Shown here: piece after piece, positions 1 to 11,977 of the stretch
Position numbering within the stretch: the first letter of the stretch is position 1
Layout of the letters: every line of letters begins with the position of its first letter
From: Hyalella azteca
Lineage: Eukaryota > Arthropoda > Malacostraca > Amphipoda > Hyalellidae
Assembly (NCBI RefSeq): GCF_000764305.2
Contig: NW_025935717.1
Coordinates: 310,001 to 374,000, forward strand
Direction of reading: 5' to 3'
Length of the DNA stretch: 64,000 bases
The notes under the pieces: model-generated
Seen by the model: only the letters and a program-made list of their open reading frames with translations
What the model was told of the DNA's origin: nothing
The model's database searches: none
Made by a program: the position numbers and the translations under genes

Positions 1-172
1 TACTCGTCCATAACTAACAGTACTCTGAAGTCCTCCTCTTTCATTGTAGATGATGTAGATGTAGAATAAATGAAATTTTCTGTGATTTTTACTTGTTTTT
101 TCTTAATTGATATCATATTACCAAATTCATTAATTACCATGCCGCAAAATGGGATAACAGACTACCTACTGT
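1..172. repeat. Copy of the fold-back element core
   Basis: Positions 1-160 closely match 3131-3285, the central part of the fold-back element to the right, in the same orientation. Shared features are the run tcctcctctttcattgtaga and the following 'gtagatgta.aataaatga' stretch. This is probably part of a second copy of the same element that continues off the left edge. No coding capacity was seen. Confidence 0.6.
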
Positions 173-774
173 CAAACGGAGTAAAAAGGGACGAGCGGGG
201 TAAATCAGGACAAGCATCCCACATTTTGTAGAAATGTTGTAGCAGCTAAACTAATAAAAATATTGCAAAAAAATAAAAAAAGTGGGGTAAATTTAAACAT
301 TTTTACTATCTATTATGTATAAAGCTAGTCAAGAAATCAAACATTTACTATCTCTAAAAAATCACTGATAAAGTGTGAAAAATGCGATTATGGAAAATTA
401 CTTCTGCTAAGGTCCGGAGCAAAAAAAATATTTGCCGCATTAAAAAATTTTACTTACATAAAAGTTGCACCCAGGTGTTGGCTTGAAAATGTAATTGATG
501 GAATTTGCCTATCTCATTAAAAAAAATGGCAGCCATTTCCACGTGATGGGGTAAAAAGGGACACCCCCCTCCTGGGGTTATTAGGGACACCCTTAAAAAT
601 GCATTTACAGTAGAACCTCAGTTAGCAAAGGCTCCAGTTAACAAAGAAATTGATTAACAACAAAAAATTTTGATTACATTTACCTCGATTGGCGAAAAAA
701 ATTCACTTCTCGAAAAATTAGTGCATCATCGGTCGTCGCAAAATTGTACATAGAATGCTATATAGAATTGTGTA

Positions 775-1748
775 CCGTAAAATGGGGTTACTTTGACCGG
801 CGGGGTAACTTTGACCACTTTTCGTTTTTTTAACAAAAACCCCCAAAACTCAAAAGCGATTTGACATAGAAAAATTTTGTCAATGGCCATCAAAGGCCTA
901 ATACTGAGGCTACGTAACACAGTAGAAAGATTTAAAAAGTTTGCATATCTAACAGGTTAAAAAATTAATAATGTGACTCACGAAGAAGAGCTATTATTTA
1001 AAGCCTGTTGGAGTAGCCCCTCCAATATTCTATTTTTTGGTAAAATAACTCCAGGTTTTGATGCATTGTAGTAGAACTCTTCTAGTTACATATGCAAAAG
1101 ACAAATTTTAGGAAAGTGTCATAGTTTGCAAATGGGGGGCACTGCCCCCCAATGGGGGAACTTTGACCACCTGCTGACAGCCGTGACGGGGTAACATTGA
1201 CCGGCTTGGAAATTAAGTTAAAATTACCATAGGTACCTATATAACATATTTTATGTTTGATACACCTATTAATGTTTTTTTCTTTATGTTTCAGACTCTA
1301 CAGAGTCTTATACATGGTAATTTTAACTCAATTTTCAAACCGGTCTATGTTACCCCGTCATGGCTGCCATTAGGTGGTCACATTTCGCCAATTGGGCGGC
1401 GGCACCCCCATTTGCAAACTATGACACTTTCCTAAAATCTGTCTTTTGCATATGTAACTAGAAGAGTTCTACTACAATGCACCACAACCTGAGTTATTTG
1501 GAGTTATTTGACCAAAAAATTAAATTGATTTTACCACCCGGTCAAAGAAACCCCAAGAGCTGGGGTAACAAAGACCATCACTTTTTTTAAATTACATCAA
1601 AACTATGAGAGGCAGGAGCCAGCAATTTATGGTGAGTAAAGCTAGAGCATAGACCTGTATTTTGCATGTTTCAATTTAAGTTTAACTTATGTAGTAAAAA
1701 AATGGCATTGTCTTGAAAAAAAGTGGTCAAAGTTACCCCATTTTACAG
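775..1748. mobile_element. TA-flanked fold-back element A
   Basis: This element of about 974 bp lies between TA dinucleotides (773-774 and 1749-1750). Its termini are inverted: the left end reads CCGTAAAATGGGGTTACTTT and the right end is its near reverse complement. The two halves fold back almost completely; for example 1032-1145 pairs with 1380-1515. The motif GGGGTAACNNNGACC recurs at the ends and inside. The TA target and termini suggest a Tc1/mariner/pogo-type MITE. The short open frame at 1253-1435 is a by-product of the palindrome and is not treated as a gene. Confidence 0.75.
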
Positions 1749-1997
1749 TACTGGGATTTATTTCTCCAAAACATATGATGGTTGTCACCAAAACATTATT
1801 TTCTGTTTCAGGTATGTTTTTTACGATCTTTTTTGTTATAGTGGAATCACTTGACTTGATTAAAATTGTGCGAAATTACAAACCATCCTGTAAGCTTACA
1901 GATACAGAAGAAATGCTACATGGCTGCTGAAATATGAAGCTTGCAGTGGACAAGGTCATTGTCAATGCTCAATGGCATGTCCATGGATACAGTAATA

Positions 1998-2963
1998 CTG
2001 TAAAATGGGGTAACTTAGACTGGCGGGGTAACTTAGACCATTTTTCGTTTTTTAACAAAAACCCCCACAACTCACAAACTATTTGACATAGAAAAATTTT
2101 GTCAATGGGCATTAAAGGCCTAATACTGAGGCTACATAACACAATAGAAAGATTTAAAAAGTTTGCATATCTAATAGGTTAAGAAATTAAAAATGTGACC
2201 CACAAAAAAAAAAAAAAACTATTATTTAAAGCCTGTCAGAGTACCCCCTACAATTTTTTTGGTTAAATAACTCCAGGTTTTGATGCATTGTAGTAGAACT
2301 CTTCTAGTTACATATGCAAATGACAAATTTTAGGAAAGTGTCATAGTTTGCAAATGGGGGGTGCCACCCCCAAATGGGGTAACTTAGACCACCTAATGTC
2401 AGCCCTGATGGGGTAACATAGACCAGCTTGGAAGTTAATATAAAATTACCATATATAACATATTTTATGTTTGACAGCCAATTTATGTTTTTTCTTCATG
2501 TTTCAGACTATACAGAGTCTTATATATGGTAATTTTAACTTAATTTCCAAGCCAGTCAATATTACCCCATCAGGGCTGCCATTAGGTAGTCACATTTCCC
2601 TCATTATGGGGCGGCACCCCTCATTTGCAAACTATGACACTTTCCTCAAGTTTGTGATTTGCATATTTAACTAGAAGAGTTCTACTACAATGCACCAAAA
2701 CCTGGAGTTATTTGGAGTTATTTTACCAAAAAATATAATTGATTTTACCACCCGGTCTAAGTTACCCCAAGAGCTGGGGTAACAAAGACCATCACTTTTT
2801 TTGAAATTACATAAAGACTATGAGAGGCAGGAGCCAGCAATTTATGGTGAGTGAAGCTAGAGTATAGACCTGTATTTTGCATGTTTCAATGCAAGTTTAA
2901 TTTAACAAGTAAAAAAATGGCATCATTTATAAAAAAAGTGGTCTAAGTTACCCCATTTTACGG
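1998..2963. mobile_element. TA-flanked fold-back element B (sister of A)
   Basis: This 966-bp element lies between TA dinucleotides at 1996-1997 and 2964-2965. It matches element A along its length but carries TTAGACC where A has TTTGACC in its repeated motif. The empty site is visible in the opposite arm of the host element near 3289-3300, where the reverse strand reads GGATACAGTAATATCACATT with a single TA. This directly shows insertion at TA with duplication of TA. No transposase frame was seen. Confidence 0.85.
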
Positions 2964-4240
2964 TATCACATTAATAATACGGTAATTAATCAGTGCATCT
3001 TCAAAAAAATTCCATATGGTATTTGTAAGGTGCCAGATGCAAAATAAAACCGTCCAAATTTACCCCTGAAACGGGGTAATCCAAGACACTTGCAATAAAA
3101 GTTAATTTTAAAACGTTTGAAGCATGCAGAGTGTACTCATCTATTACTAACAGTAATCTGAAGTCCTCCTCTTTCATTGTAGATGATGTAGATGTAAAAT
3201 AAATGACATTTTCTGTGATTTTTACTTGTTTTTCCTTTAGTGATATGATATTACCATATTCATTAATTATTGTACCGGTATTAATAATGTGATATTACTG
3301 TATCCATGGACTCTGATGGACATGCCATTGAGCATTGACAACAACCTTGTCCACTGCAAGCTTCATATCAGTGGCCATGTAGCATTTCTTCTGTATCTGA
3401 AAGCTTACAGGATGGTTTGTAATTTCGCACAATTTCAATTGAGTCTAGTGATTTCACTTCACCGTAACAAAAAAGATCATGAAAAACATACCTGAAACAG
3501 AAACTAATGTTTTAGTGACAACCATCATATGTTTTGAAGAAATAAATCATAGTTTAGGTCAATTACTTTCCATTCTATGATGCCCGGTGCACAATTCTAT
3601 ATATAGCATTCTATGTACAATTTTGTGACGATCGATGATGCACTAATTTTTCGATAGCTAAGTGATTTTTTTTTCACCGAGCAAGGTAAATGTAATCAAA
3701 ATTCTTTGTTGTTAATCAATTTTTTTTTTGTTAACGGAGCCTCTACTGTAAATGCATTTTTGAGGGTGTCCCTATTTACCCCAGAGGGGCATCCCTTTTT
3801 ACCCCATCGCACGGAAATGGCTGCCATTTTTTTTTGAATGAGATAGGTAAATTCTGTCAATTACATTTTCAAGCCAACACCTGGGTGCAACTTTCAATCT
3901 TTCATGTCAGTAAGATTTTTCAATACAGCGAAATGAGCGAATATTTTTTTGCTCCAGAGAGTCCAGACCTTAGCAGAGGTACTTTTCCAAAATTGCACTT
4001 TTCACACTTTTTTTTCAGCAATTTTTTAGAGATAGTAAATGTTTGATTTCTTGACTAGCTTTATACATAATACCTAATTACCTAGATAGTATCATACTGA
4101 TCATAGTAAATATGTTGAAGTTTACACCACTATATTTAGTTTTGCAATATTTTGATTAGTTTAGCTGCTACAACATTTCTACAAAATTTGGGACGTGCGT
4201 CCCTATTTACCCCACCCATCCCTTTTTACCCCATTCCGTT

Positions 4241-4884
4241 GGTATTATTGCAGATTAACTACATCCAAAAAAAAGGGTGTTTTTTTTTTTGAATTATATG
4301 TTTTTTGGGGTGTAGATTACGAATCTGAAATCCATTTTTGGCGGTCGGCATCGGAAAACCGATTTTTTCCGACCCAAAAATCGCGCTAAAAATGCCTAAA
4401 ATCTGCAAAATCTCTGCGAGAAGAAGACGAAAATGTTACCCGTTGCACTGCAACGGGTAACATTTTCGTCTTCTTTGTCCATAAATCTGGAGATACATTG
4501 CCACATCGAGAGATCACAACCTAACGCCAACTCGCAGGTTGGGTTGGTTCGCCCAGGTTCCTTTTAGATCAAAATGCTATCTAAAAAAAGGAACTTGGCT
4601 GACTTAACCCAACCTAAGAGCTTTTTGTAAAATTTCGATGAACAATCCGACCCTTTATATAAAGGTGAGTGGGTAACGTAAGTTACGTAACCCCCATGTT
4701 AGTAAATAAAGGTGAGTGGGTAACATAAGTTACGTAACCCCCATGTTAGTAAGTCGCGAAAAAAATCGGTTTTCCGATGCCGACCGCCAAAAATGGATTT
4801 CAGATTCGTAATCTACACCCCAAAAAACATATAATTAAAAAAAAAACACCCTTTTTTTGGATGTAGTTAATCTGCAATAATACC
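4241..4884. mobile_element. MITE with about 140-bp inverted repeats
   Basis: The terminal inverted repeats begin GGTATTATTGCAGATTAACT and pair 4241-4385 with 4745-4884. The flanks attccgtt (4233-4240) and gttccgtt (4885-4892) match at 7 of 8 bases, giving a target duplication of about 8 bp as in hAT-type elements. The element is inserted a few bases inside the right end of the large fold-back element. Inside it are a near-perfect hairpin at 4421-4475 and a 46-bp direct repeat in two copies (about 4660-4755). Confidence 0.7.
4421..4475. repeat. Perfect hairpin, 27-bp arms
   Basis: Positions 4421-4447 and 4449-4475 are exact reverse complements separated by one base. The arms begin AAGAAGACGAAAATG and end CCCGTTGCA at the centre. 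It sits within the MITE at 4241-4884. Confidence 0.9.
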
Positions 4885-4894
4885 GTTCCGTTTG

Positions 4895-6310
4895 ATGGTA
4901 TGTATTTTGTAGTAATGAGTTGAGGAATTGTAATAATTTTTTTGTATCAAGTTTTTGATTTTGAAGTAATTTGAGTAATTGTAGAAATGAGTTTGTAGTC
5001 ACTACAAACACTACCTAGTACGTAGTACCTAGGTAGGTAGCCTAGTAAGCCTACTAGTATACAATACATTTGATTAGAATGTAGCGATCTACTACAAGTA
5101 ATAACAAGTTTGGTAGTCCGTAGTAGGTTCACGCAGTAAAAAATTATTCAAAAGGACTCAATTGTTTCCAGTCTAATCATAAGATGAATAACAAATGACT
5201 GGGATGAAAACATTCTTAGTCTTCTTTCCATTTCCATACAAACAATTTTCGAGCAGTTAACATAAAGATTAACTTTAATTTAGTCTGTCTCTAACTCTAA
5301 GAGTCTAAGTAGCAAAGTAGGTAGGCTATTATTAAGAGAGCCAGAATGAGAATACAAATACCTACCTACTCTTCAAAAATTCAGTTATCTCTTGCTTGAT
5401 TGCAGCACTGAAACTAAATAATAGGATGAAAATGAAACTCAAGTCGAATTTGTATAACTTAAATTAGTTTTTCTCAGAAAACTCTGAAGTTTAAAAGTAA
5501 AACTCACGTACAGGCTAGTCAGTGTTGTGATAACTTGAACACCACACGTACTACAATGCCGGACGTACAACGCAAGATGGCGTCAAGTGGTTCTGTGGAT
5601 ATAACGCTGCTATTGACAAAAAAACTGATATAGAGAATAATTCAGGTAGATGAAATTGGAAGAATTTGGAAAACTACATTAACTAGCTTTAATGGAAACA
5701 GCGTATTTCAGTGAGCGTGTACAAACATGTTGAACATATTCTCACATTTACTCCCATTTAGAGGATGTTTTTCCGCTGAAGAATAAGAATAATCACGCAC
5801 CTAAGCCAGTTCAATTAAATTTTTGGCAGCTTTTAACCACAATAACCTCCCTCAAATATAGTCTAAGTGAATTGAGAGTTACATAATTTTTTTCATTGAA
5901 GAGTATTTTTTGACGCTAGGTGAAACTTTATACATTGTTTTTGATTCCTAATTCATAGCGGACTGTTTTGTATTAGAACATGGCAATAGCGAAAAAATTG
6001 TTAATTTTCTTTGCTTTTAAACTAACAGATGAAACATTTTCAGGTATTTCAAGCAAAATGCATTGCTTACAATTTTTATTCGTGTATTGGTGTAAAATTC
6101 TAATGTATTCGGAACTCTCATAAACGTGAAAGTCAATCTAAATATTTCATTTCATCTAGAATGAAATTACCTTTCATTGATTCCTGTGAATATTTCAGTT
6201 CTATTTGAAATAAAATCACGCAAAAATTTACGTATTTATTAAAATAAATATTACTTTCAATAATTTGAACTTTATTTATGATTGTTTAAATCCACAATCA
6301 TTCATATATA
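4895..6310. other. Intergenic, no feature recognised
   Basis: This is AT-rich sequence. Open frames are short and unconvincing, and I see no splice-phased exon, repeat array or transposon end. Confidence 0.5.
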
Positions 6311-6315
6311 TTGCG

Positions 6316-6535
6316 GTTTCAGCGTTTATTATCGCCTATCGCGGATTCATAACATTGCAGAATATCCACAGCTTGTTGCGGGCTCAAACTCGCAACTCAC
6401 TGCATCAAATTTCCTGTGCTTAACCGCCCGGCCTCCTTACCGATTCTGACCAGAAACTGCCGCACAGAGCTGGGATCGAACCCGCACCTCTCTGCTAAAA
6501 TCTTGGTACTCTGAACTTTAATCAGTGAGCAACCC
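6316..6535 (-). mobile_element. tRNA-derived SINE, copy 1
   Basis: Read on the minus strand, it carries a tRNA-type B box (GGGTTCGATCCCAG, ending at about 6472) preceded by an A-box-like stretch. Downstream is a conserved body containing GGCCGGGCGGTTAAGCACA and CAACAAGCTGTGGATATTCT. The same arrangement recurs at about 8772-8966 and 10730-10945, in the same orientation. The body is not part of a normal tRNA, so this is a dispersed SINE rather than a tRNA gene. Confidence 0.75.
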
Positions 6536-6546
6536 TGCCCAGTGAC

Positions 6547-6992
6547 AGAGCTGGGTAGCGCTACTTTGAAATGTAGCGGCCGCTACCGCTACCGCTACAT
6601 GCTCTAAATGTAGCGGGCGCTACCGCTACCGCTACATTGCTTTAAATGCAGCGCCGCTACCGCTACCGCTACATGTAGCGCGCTACTGCCCACCTCTGGA
6701 CTAACAACTAACATGTTGACACTAGTAACAGGCTGCGGTTGACAACATTACACCGAAATCTTTTGTACAGTTTTATTCTGTAATTTATATAATGTATAAT
6801 GTATCATGCTGGTTTTTCAATAATATTTAATACTATTAAGTAAAATCTAAAAGGCTTTATCTATAAATGTAGCGGTAGCGCTGTAGCGGCAAAACCTCCT
6901 ATCGCTGCTTAAATATGTAGCGGGTGCTACCGCTACTGAAAATATAGCGGCTCCAGAAGCGGCCGCTACATGTAGCGCGCTACTGCCCACCT
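6547..6992. mobile_element. hAT-like termini with GTAGCG repeats
   Basis: The sequence starts CAGAGCTGGGTAGCGCTAC and has outward ends reading CAGAGGTGGGCAGTAGCGCG on the reverse strand at about 6680-6699, with a related end at 6975-6992. CAGAGGTGGGCAGTA-type termini are typical of a hAT group. Between them are many short direct and inverted copies of GTAGCGG/CCGCTAC. The flanks share only CAGTG, so element boundaries and target duplication are uncertain; this may be two overlapping MITEs. Confidence 0.5.
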
Positions 6993-7672
6993 CCGTTCAG
7001 TGGTTATATATACGAAAATCAATTAGATGTACAGAGTCTGAAATCCACACAAACACCACAACTTCAACACTTCAGCAGGGGATCCAACATGAAAAAAAAC
7101 ATTCATGAAAACTCACATTTAATCTAGAATACGTGTAATGAAAAATAAGTTGTTAGACAAAAATGAAAATGCTTTGACTGCAAAATAATTGTTTTCACAT
7201 ATTTTTCATGTAGAAAACTGTCGAGCAATCCAAATTAGTGCAAAACAAAATAAAGCTAGAGAATATCTTTAGCTCAAGCAGTATGGGGCTGCTTTGAGTA
7301 TTTAAAAAGATAAAATATCAGCCTTAAACGAGTCGTGCAATATTAAAATTTCTTCTTTGCAAATACAACGAATTTGCATAGAATCACAAGGATGGAACTA
7401 ATTGTACACGGTAGCCACCAACATATTCACGGAAAGTAACGCATTTAATGTAAATTAATTCCCCAATTATAATGACACTTGAATCCAGCAGTAGTCACCA
7501 GCGTCCTTTACCATACACTCGGAAGTCCCACAAAGAACGTGACCTCTTCACTTCCTAATCACTTCACCTACGGCTGCATAGTAGGGTTCGGTCGCCTGCT
7601 ACGTCGACGACATAAGAACCTTCGTCCCTGCTGTCGAGCTGAGCTCTTGTATGACTCCATCTGGTCCGCGTC

Positions 7673-7763
7673 TTCATCTGGTTCACGTCTCCATCTGCTC
7701 CGCGTCTCCATCTGGTCCGCGCATCCATCTGGTCCACGTCTCCATCTGGTCCGTGTATCCATG
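7673..7763. repeat. 17-bp tandem repeat, about 5-6 copies
   Basis: Imperfect copies of CCATCTGGTCCGCGTCT lie in a row, just upstream of the LINE fragment. Frames running through it on both strands are repeat by-products. Confidence 0.7.
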
Positions 7764-7860
7764 GTTCGCTGCCAAGAAGTTGGCCGTAGCCCCCGGGGCC
7801 AGTTATCGTTGACCTTTTTCACCACGAACACCCCAACTACGCATTCTTACCTAGGCCACG

Positions 7861-8148
7861 GTGTACAATAGCTACATTCCTCTGGTATACAAGGTCCCTG
7901 AAGGGTTACTAGAATTTGAAACAAGAACCAACACCAGGGGCCACGGCTATAAGCTAAAAAAACTACGCTGCAACTTCTCCACGCGACAAAATTTCTTCTC
8001 GCTTCGAATCACCGACATGTGGAACAGCCTCCCCGATGACATCGTTGGCGCTCCAAGTATGAACGCGTTCAAGAACAGAATAGATAAAGCTATGGAAAAA
8101 GATATGTTCAGATTTGAAATGCCTAGCTCATTATCGAACCTGGTGTAA
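7861..8148 (+). pseudogene. 3' end of a CR1/Jockey-like LINE reverse transcriptase
   Basis: The frame encodes RGHGYKLKKLRCNFSTRQNF followed by FSLRITDMWNSLPDDIVGAP and then an NAFKNRID motif. The pattern RGH-x-KLKK...FF-x-x-R...WNSLP...V-x-AP-x-x-NAFKNR-x-D is a familiar C-terminal end of CR1-like and related non-LTR retrotransposon polymerases. Only about 95 residues remain; the catalytic YADD region is absent, and the short frame just upstream (7479-7871) is unrelated. Downstream sequence to about 8310 ends in a degenerate TATGTTATATT tail that may be the 3' UTR end. This is a 5'-truncated, inactive copy. Confidence 0.7.
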
Positions 8149-8771
8149 GTCTAGTAGCTACTTCAAACTATCGTCAGTCATGAAAAGATCCGGTCAAATG
8201 ACACGATTTTAGATCTTCTATGAACAAGGCACGAAAAGGAAAAAAATCGGCGAAAGGCCACATCAGGCCTACACTTCAGCGCCGACATCACTATGTTATG
8301 TTATATTATATTTTCAAAATCCCGACCAATGCCAACTAGACAGGTGTCTTTATGTGCATACTGAAAGCCCTGGCCGACCCCAACAGTGGCTTGTTCGAGG
8401 GTGACATTAAGATCTCCTAAAAGACTATCTCGAGGCCATCCATGAACAATTCACAAAAGTATGCAGCCCCATATTCCAACAGTCACCTCTCGAGCAGCCG
8501 TTTCAATACTTAAAATAACAATTCTGCCTTGAGGCTTGTCACGGGTTGCCTCAGGATGATATCCGTAGACAACCTCTATACTGAGAAAAGCCCCATTCCC
8601 TTGTCAGACCACAGCGATCATGCATGTATGCAGTATTGTAGCCGCTCCCAAGACACTGCACCTTTCCTACTTTCCTATCCGACTTAGTTTTCGCTATGCT
8701 GCGCAGAAATGTCATTGAAAGTAAGCATAATCTATTGAGTAATATACGTATTAATAGAATTATCGGTGACA

Positions 8772-8966
8772 GAATTGATTAGCCGTGAGAACCGTCGCCG
8801 ATTTGACCATCGCAGAATTTCACAGCTGGTTGAGGGACTCGAACATGGAACTCACTGCTCAAAATTTGCTGTGCTTAACCGTGCGGCTATTTCGCCAATT
8901 TCGACCAGAACTGTCACAGGTAGCTGGATCGAACCCACAACTCTCTCTCTCCGATGTTGGTACTCT
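8772..8966 (-). mobile_element. tRNA-derived SINE, copy 2
   Basis: This matches copies 1 and 3. On the minus strand the B box reads GGGTTCGATCCAGC (ending near 8926), with the same AAGCACAGCAAATTTTGAGC-like body and start. Open frames in this stretch are shadows of the SINE. Confidence 0.7.
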
Positions 8967-8984
8967 GAACATGAACAGATTTAT

Positions 8985-10729
8985 AATTTCATATGATAAA
9001 AATGACTGGACCCATCATCATCGCAGCATCGAAAAAGCCAAATAAAAATGCAAATAACTGTCTATGACTCGAAGCGTTTTATGGATATAAAATTTTTGAA
9101 AATATGTCTCTGATGAAGATTTATTTGTATATAGCAACGTGACCTAAGGACGAGTCATGATTGTTCATTCGTTTCCAGGATTCCGGATGCATTGGACGAT
9201 CTGAGCTATGATATCCTGGTACATCGTAAGCGGTTGTGCACTCGTCCGAGCTTGACAGACTCTGTAAAAGTTAAGGTTAAAAAGTTTTGTACAATGCAAC
9301 TCATTGTGCGGACGTTAACGCTTGGCGACGCTAGCTCCATCTATAGTGAAGAACTACATCACTCGTTTTACCGTTTAATGAAGCTTAGACTCTTTTGTTA
9401 ATTTTCTCTTTCATGCGTAACTTTGTATTTAATACTTCATGTTAAGACCTTCTAGATGCAGACTTATTGATCACAAGCACAGCTAAATCGAGGTTGCTTT
9501 GACAACATGTGGAAATGCCATTGATAACTGAAAATTTTACGAATATCTCATTAAATCGTTCAATACCTATAATATCAAATGTTCAATAAATTATTTGAAT
9601 TGTTGCAAGAATGCACGTACTAATTGTTGTTGAGTATGACGGAAAAAAATCAAGAGTCGAAAATTATTTATGAATCGCTCCACTGGTGACATAAATTTCA
9701 AAGCGTAAATCGATGCTGCTGTAAATCGCAAATCGCGTATATTCTTATGGATTAAATCGACGATGATGGGTTTGAATTTCAAAGCGGAGTAAATGACGAA
9801 TGATGAAAGAGAGTCTCAGTTTCAGAACATAGACACGTGATTATTATATATATTTTTTAATTCAAATGCGGAGTTGATTGACGCTTAGGAAAAAGTCTGA
9901 ATTCTTCGCAGTTTGTTTTGATGAAAAAATGGTTTTAATGAAGATTAGCTTCACTTGAAAATATTTGCTCAGACAGCAACAATGACTAATAACGAAAAAT
10001 AACCATGAACAGAAAAACCATTTTGGTGAACATAAAAGTGTTCACGTTAAAAGAAAATTTAAAAAGTTAAACAACTAATAGCTGCATGAATGATGTTTGG
10101 AATGAAACAGCGGTTCAACTTGAGCAAAGAGAGAAATGAGAGTGAAACGATGCAAGCTGAAATCGAAACCTTATTTTGAATTGTACAAATAAAAGCCAGC
10201 ATACTGAAACGACCATTTACAGTCCCAATGGGATATGAAATCTTGATCCCATCTCCATCAAACATGTGTCCGGCAAACTAAAATCTGCCGGAAACATAAA
10301 TCAGTGAAAAGAATTGAAGCAAATTCAACTACATTGACAAAAATTAAAATCCATGATACAAATTGTAAAGAATTACTGATAGATGCAAAAAGCTGGCGAA
10401 ATGCAATCGGATCTGGAAATAAAAAAAATTTGCGGCCGGATGCAGACGATTGGTTTGTTGCAAGATGCGTTAGGGAGAGTGATTGTGGTGCAAGGCAGTC
10501 GCGGTTACCTACAAGCATTGTTACTGAGAGGCGAATGCAGCGTGAAGAAGAGAAGCACTCACTTACGAGGGGACGATTATAACGTACGAGGGATTATCAC
10601 TCAGTCGGCCGCTGGACGTCGAGGAGATCGGACGTCAAGGTGACCAATTCTACTTAGTATATAGTAGTATAGTTTAATTTATTATAGCTTAGTATATTAT
10701 GATGTAGTATAGCAGTGTCAGCGTTCATT
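8985..10729. other. Intergenic, no convincing gene
   Basis: This is AT-rich sequence with short frames only. At 9180-9285 an AG-preceded open stretch could be read as an exon, but no partner exon or good donor was found. Frames at 10258-10643 lack any recognisable motif. Confidence 0.4.
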
Positions 10730-10945
10730 AGCAGTGTCAGCGGCGACAGCGTTCCTGTCGCCGATGCCTAATATCGGAGAATATTCACAGCTTGTTGCGA
10801 TCTCGAATACGCAATTCACTGAACCAAATTTGTTGTGCTTAACCGCCCGGCCTCTTCGCTGATTTGATCCAGAACTGTAGTGGGTACCTGGGATCGAACC
10901 CACAAATTGCAGCTACAATCCTGGTACTCTGAACTGTAACCATAA
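10730..10945 (-). mobile_element. tRNA-derived SINE, copy 3
   Basis: This is the clearest of the three copies. On the minus strand it starts near TGGTTACAGTTCAGAGTACC (A-box region), has a B box GGGTTCGATCCCAG at 10889-10902, then the GGCCGGGCGGTTAAGCACA body. Both internal RNA polymerase III promoter elements can be placed. Confidence 0.75.
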
Positions 10946-11724
10946 GGCCTTTAATGCATTTTCTCGTACGATTATCTACGAGTTATCAGTTGTGCGGTTA
11001 TGGTGGTTCCATCAGCCCTTTATTAAATTGCTAAGAGTACGTATGTATGAACGAATGTAGGAAATACGCATATTTTTATAAAATTTTAAGGGATTTTAAG
11101 TACCATGCTGAAAAGTAATAAAATCAGCGAACAATGAATGCTTCATTGCACCGTCCTGAAACTCAAACTATATATACTAGAATTAATTATTTTTGATGAA
11201 GTTCACTGTTATTTATTTCGCCGTGATATCTACTTTATTATATCATAATTTCAAATGCTAATGTTTTGCACGTTTAATAATTATAAATGGTTTTGTGCAT
11301 TTTAGAAGCATTCTATCAGTTAGTTAATTTACAACTCAATAAATATTGACATTGAACAGTCTACTAACGTTAAAAGTTGAATTTTTGATGACCGGTTTAG
11401 GTTTGCAAGCCCACTGTGTGAACGCCAACACAAAAATTTATTTCAGCCTTTAGGGTCAAATTGTTCCCAAAAATTATATTATTTCCGATTGACCACTATT
11501 TAATTCCTTTGTACATAAACCAGGCACCCTAGCTAACCTATATGCCTATGGCACTATTCATTAAAAAAAAAATAATCATAAACTGGGTTCTAGGATACCA
11601 AATATCTTGAATGGCTTTCCCCGTTTCTTGTAATTACAAAATTATCATTTTCGAATCAAGAAAAACATATAAAATTTTAATTAGGTACTTGCTTTGATTA
11701 ATACCTCCCATCGAAACATAACGT
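10946..11724. other. Intergenic, no feature recognised
   Basis: AT-rich sequence without coding, repeat or transposon-end signals that I could support. Confidence 0.4.
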
Positions 11725-11870
11725 CCTGACGTAGCATGACTCAACACAGTTTTTGCACCCTGACGTAGCATGACTCCACACAGTTTTTGCACCCTGACGT
11801 AGCATGACTCCACACAGTTTTTGCACCCTGACGTAGCATGACTCCACACAGTTTTTGCACCCTGACGTAT
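11725..11870. repeat. 34-bp tandem repeat, about 4.3 copies
   Basis: The unit begins CCTGACGTAGCATGACTCCA and ends CACAGTTTTTGCAC. Copies are nearly identical, which suggests recent expansion. All minus-strand frames across it stay open, as expected for a stop-free unit. Confidence 0.9.
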
Positions 11871-11977
11871 AAGTCTGACGTGACGATTTAACGGCAAGCA
11901 ATCCTCACGGTTGCCAAATTTAGGCCGCGATTGAGCATCCGTGATTCGTGATACGGCACTGGGTTTTGTTTTGATGA

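Larger units (their letters stand above)
173..4894. mobile_element. Large fold-back DNA element with nested insertions
   Basis: The ends are inverted repeats: CAAACGGA at 173-180 and TCCGTTTG at 4887-4894. The left arm (173-772 plus 1751-1995) is the reverse complement, with scattered differences, of the right arm (about 3290-4240 plus the terminal bases). Both arms carry repeats of GGGGTAAAAAGGGA and a stretch like CAGTAGAACCTCAGTTA, which resembles Tigger/pogo termini. The unpaired core is about 2966-3290. Two elements sit in the left arm and one in the right terminus. No intact transposase was seen, so this is a non-autonomous element with arms of roughly 850 bp. Family assignment is uncertain. 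Confidence 0.75.

Noticed and set aside
8766..9045. Two overlapping plus-strand frames of 76 and 86 codons
   Set aside because: They fall mostly on the antisense strand of SINE copy 2 and have no recognisable protein motif.
9180..9401. Exon-like stretch after TTTCCAG
   Set aside because: No partner exon in phase, a poor donor, and no known motif.
10718..10945. tRNA gene suggested by the B box
   Set aside because: The body around the B box cannot fold as a normal tRNA and recurs in three copies; it is a SINE.
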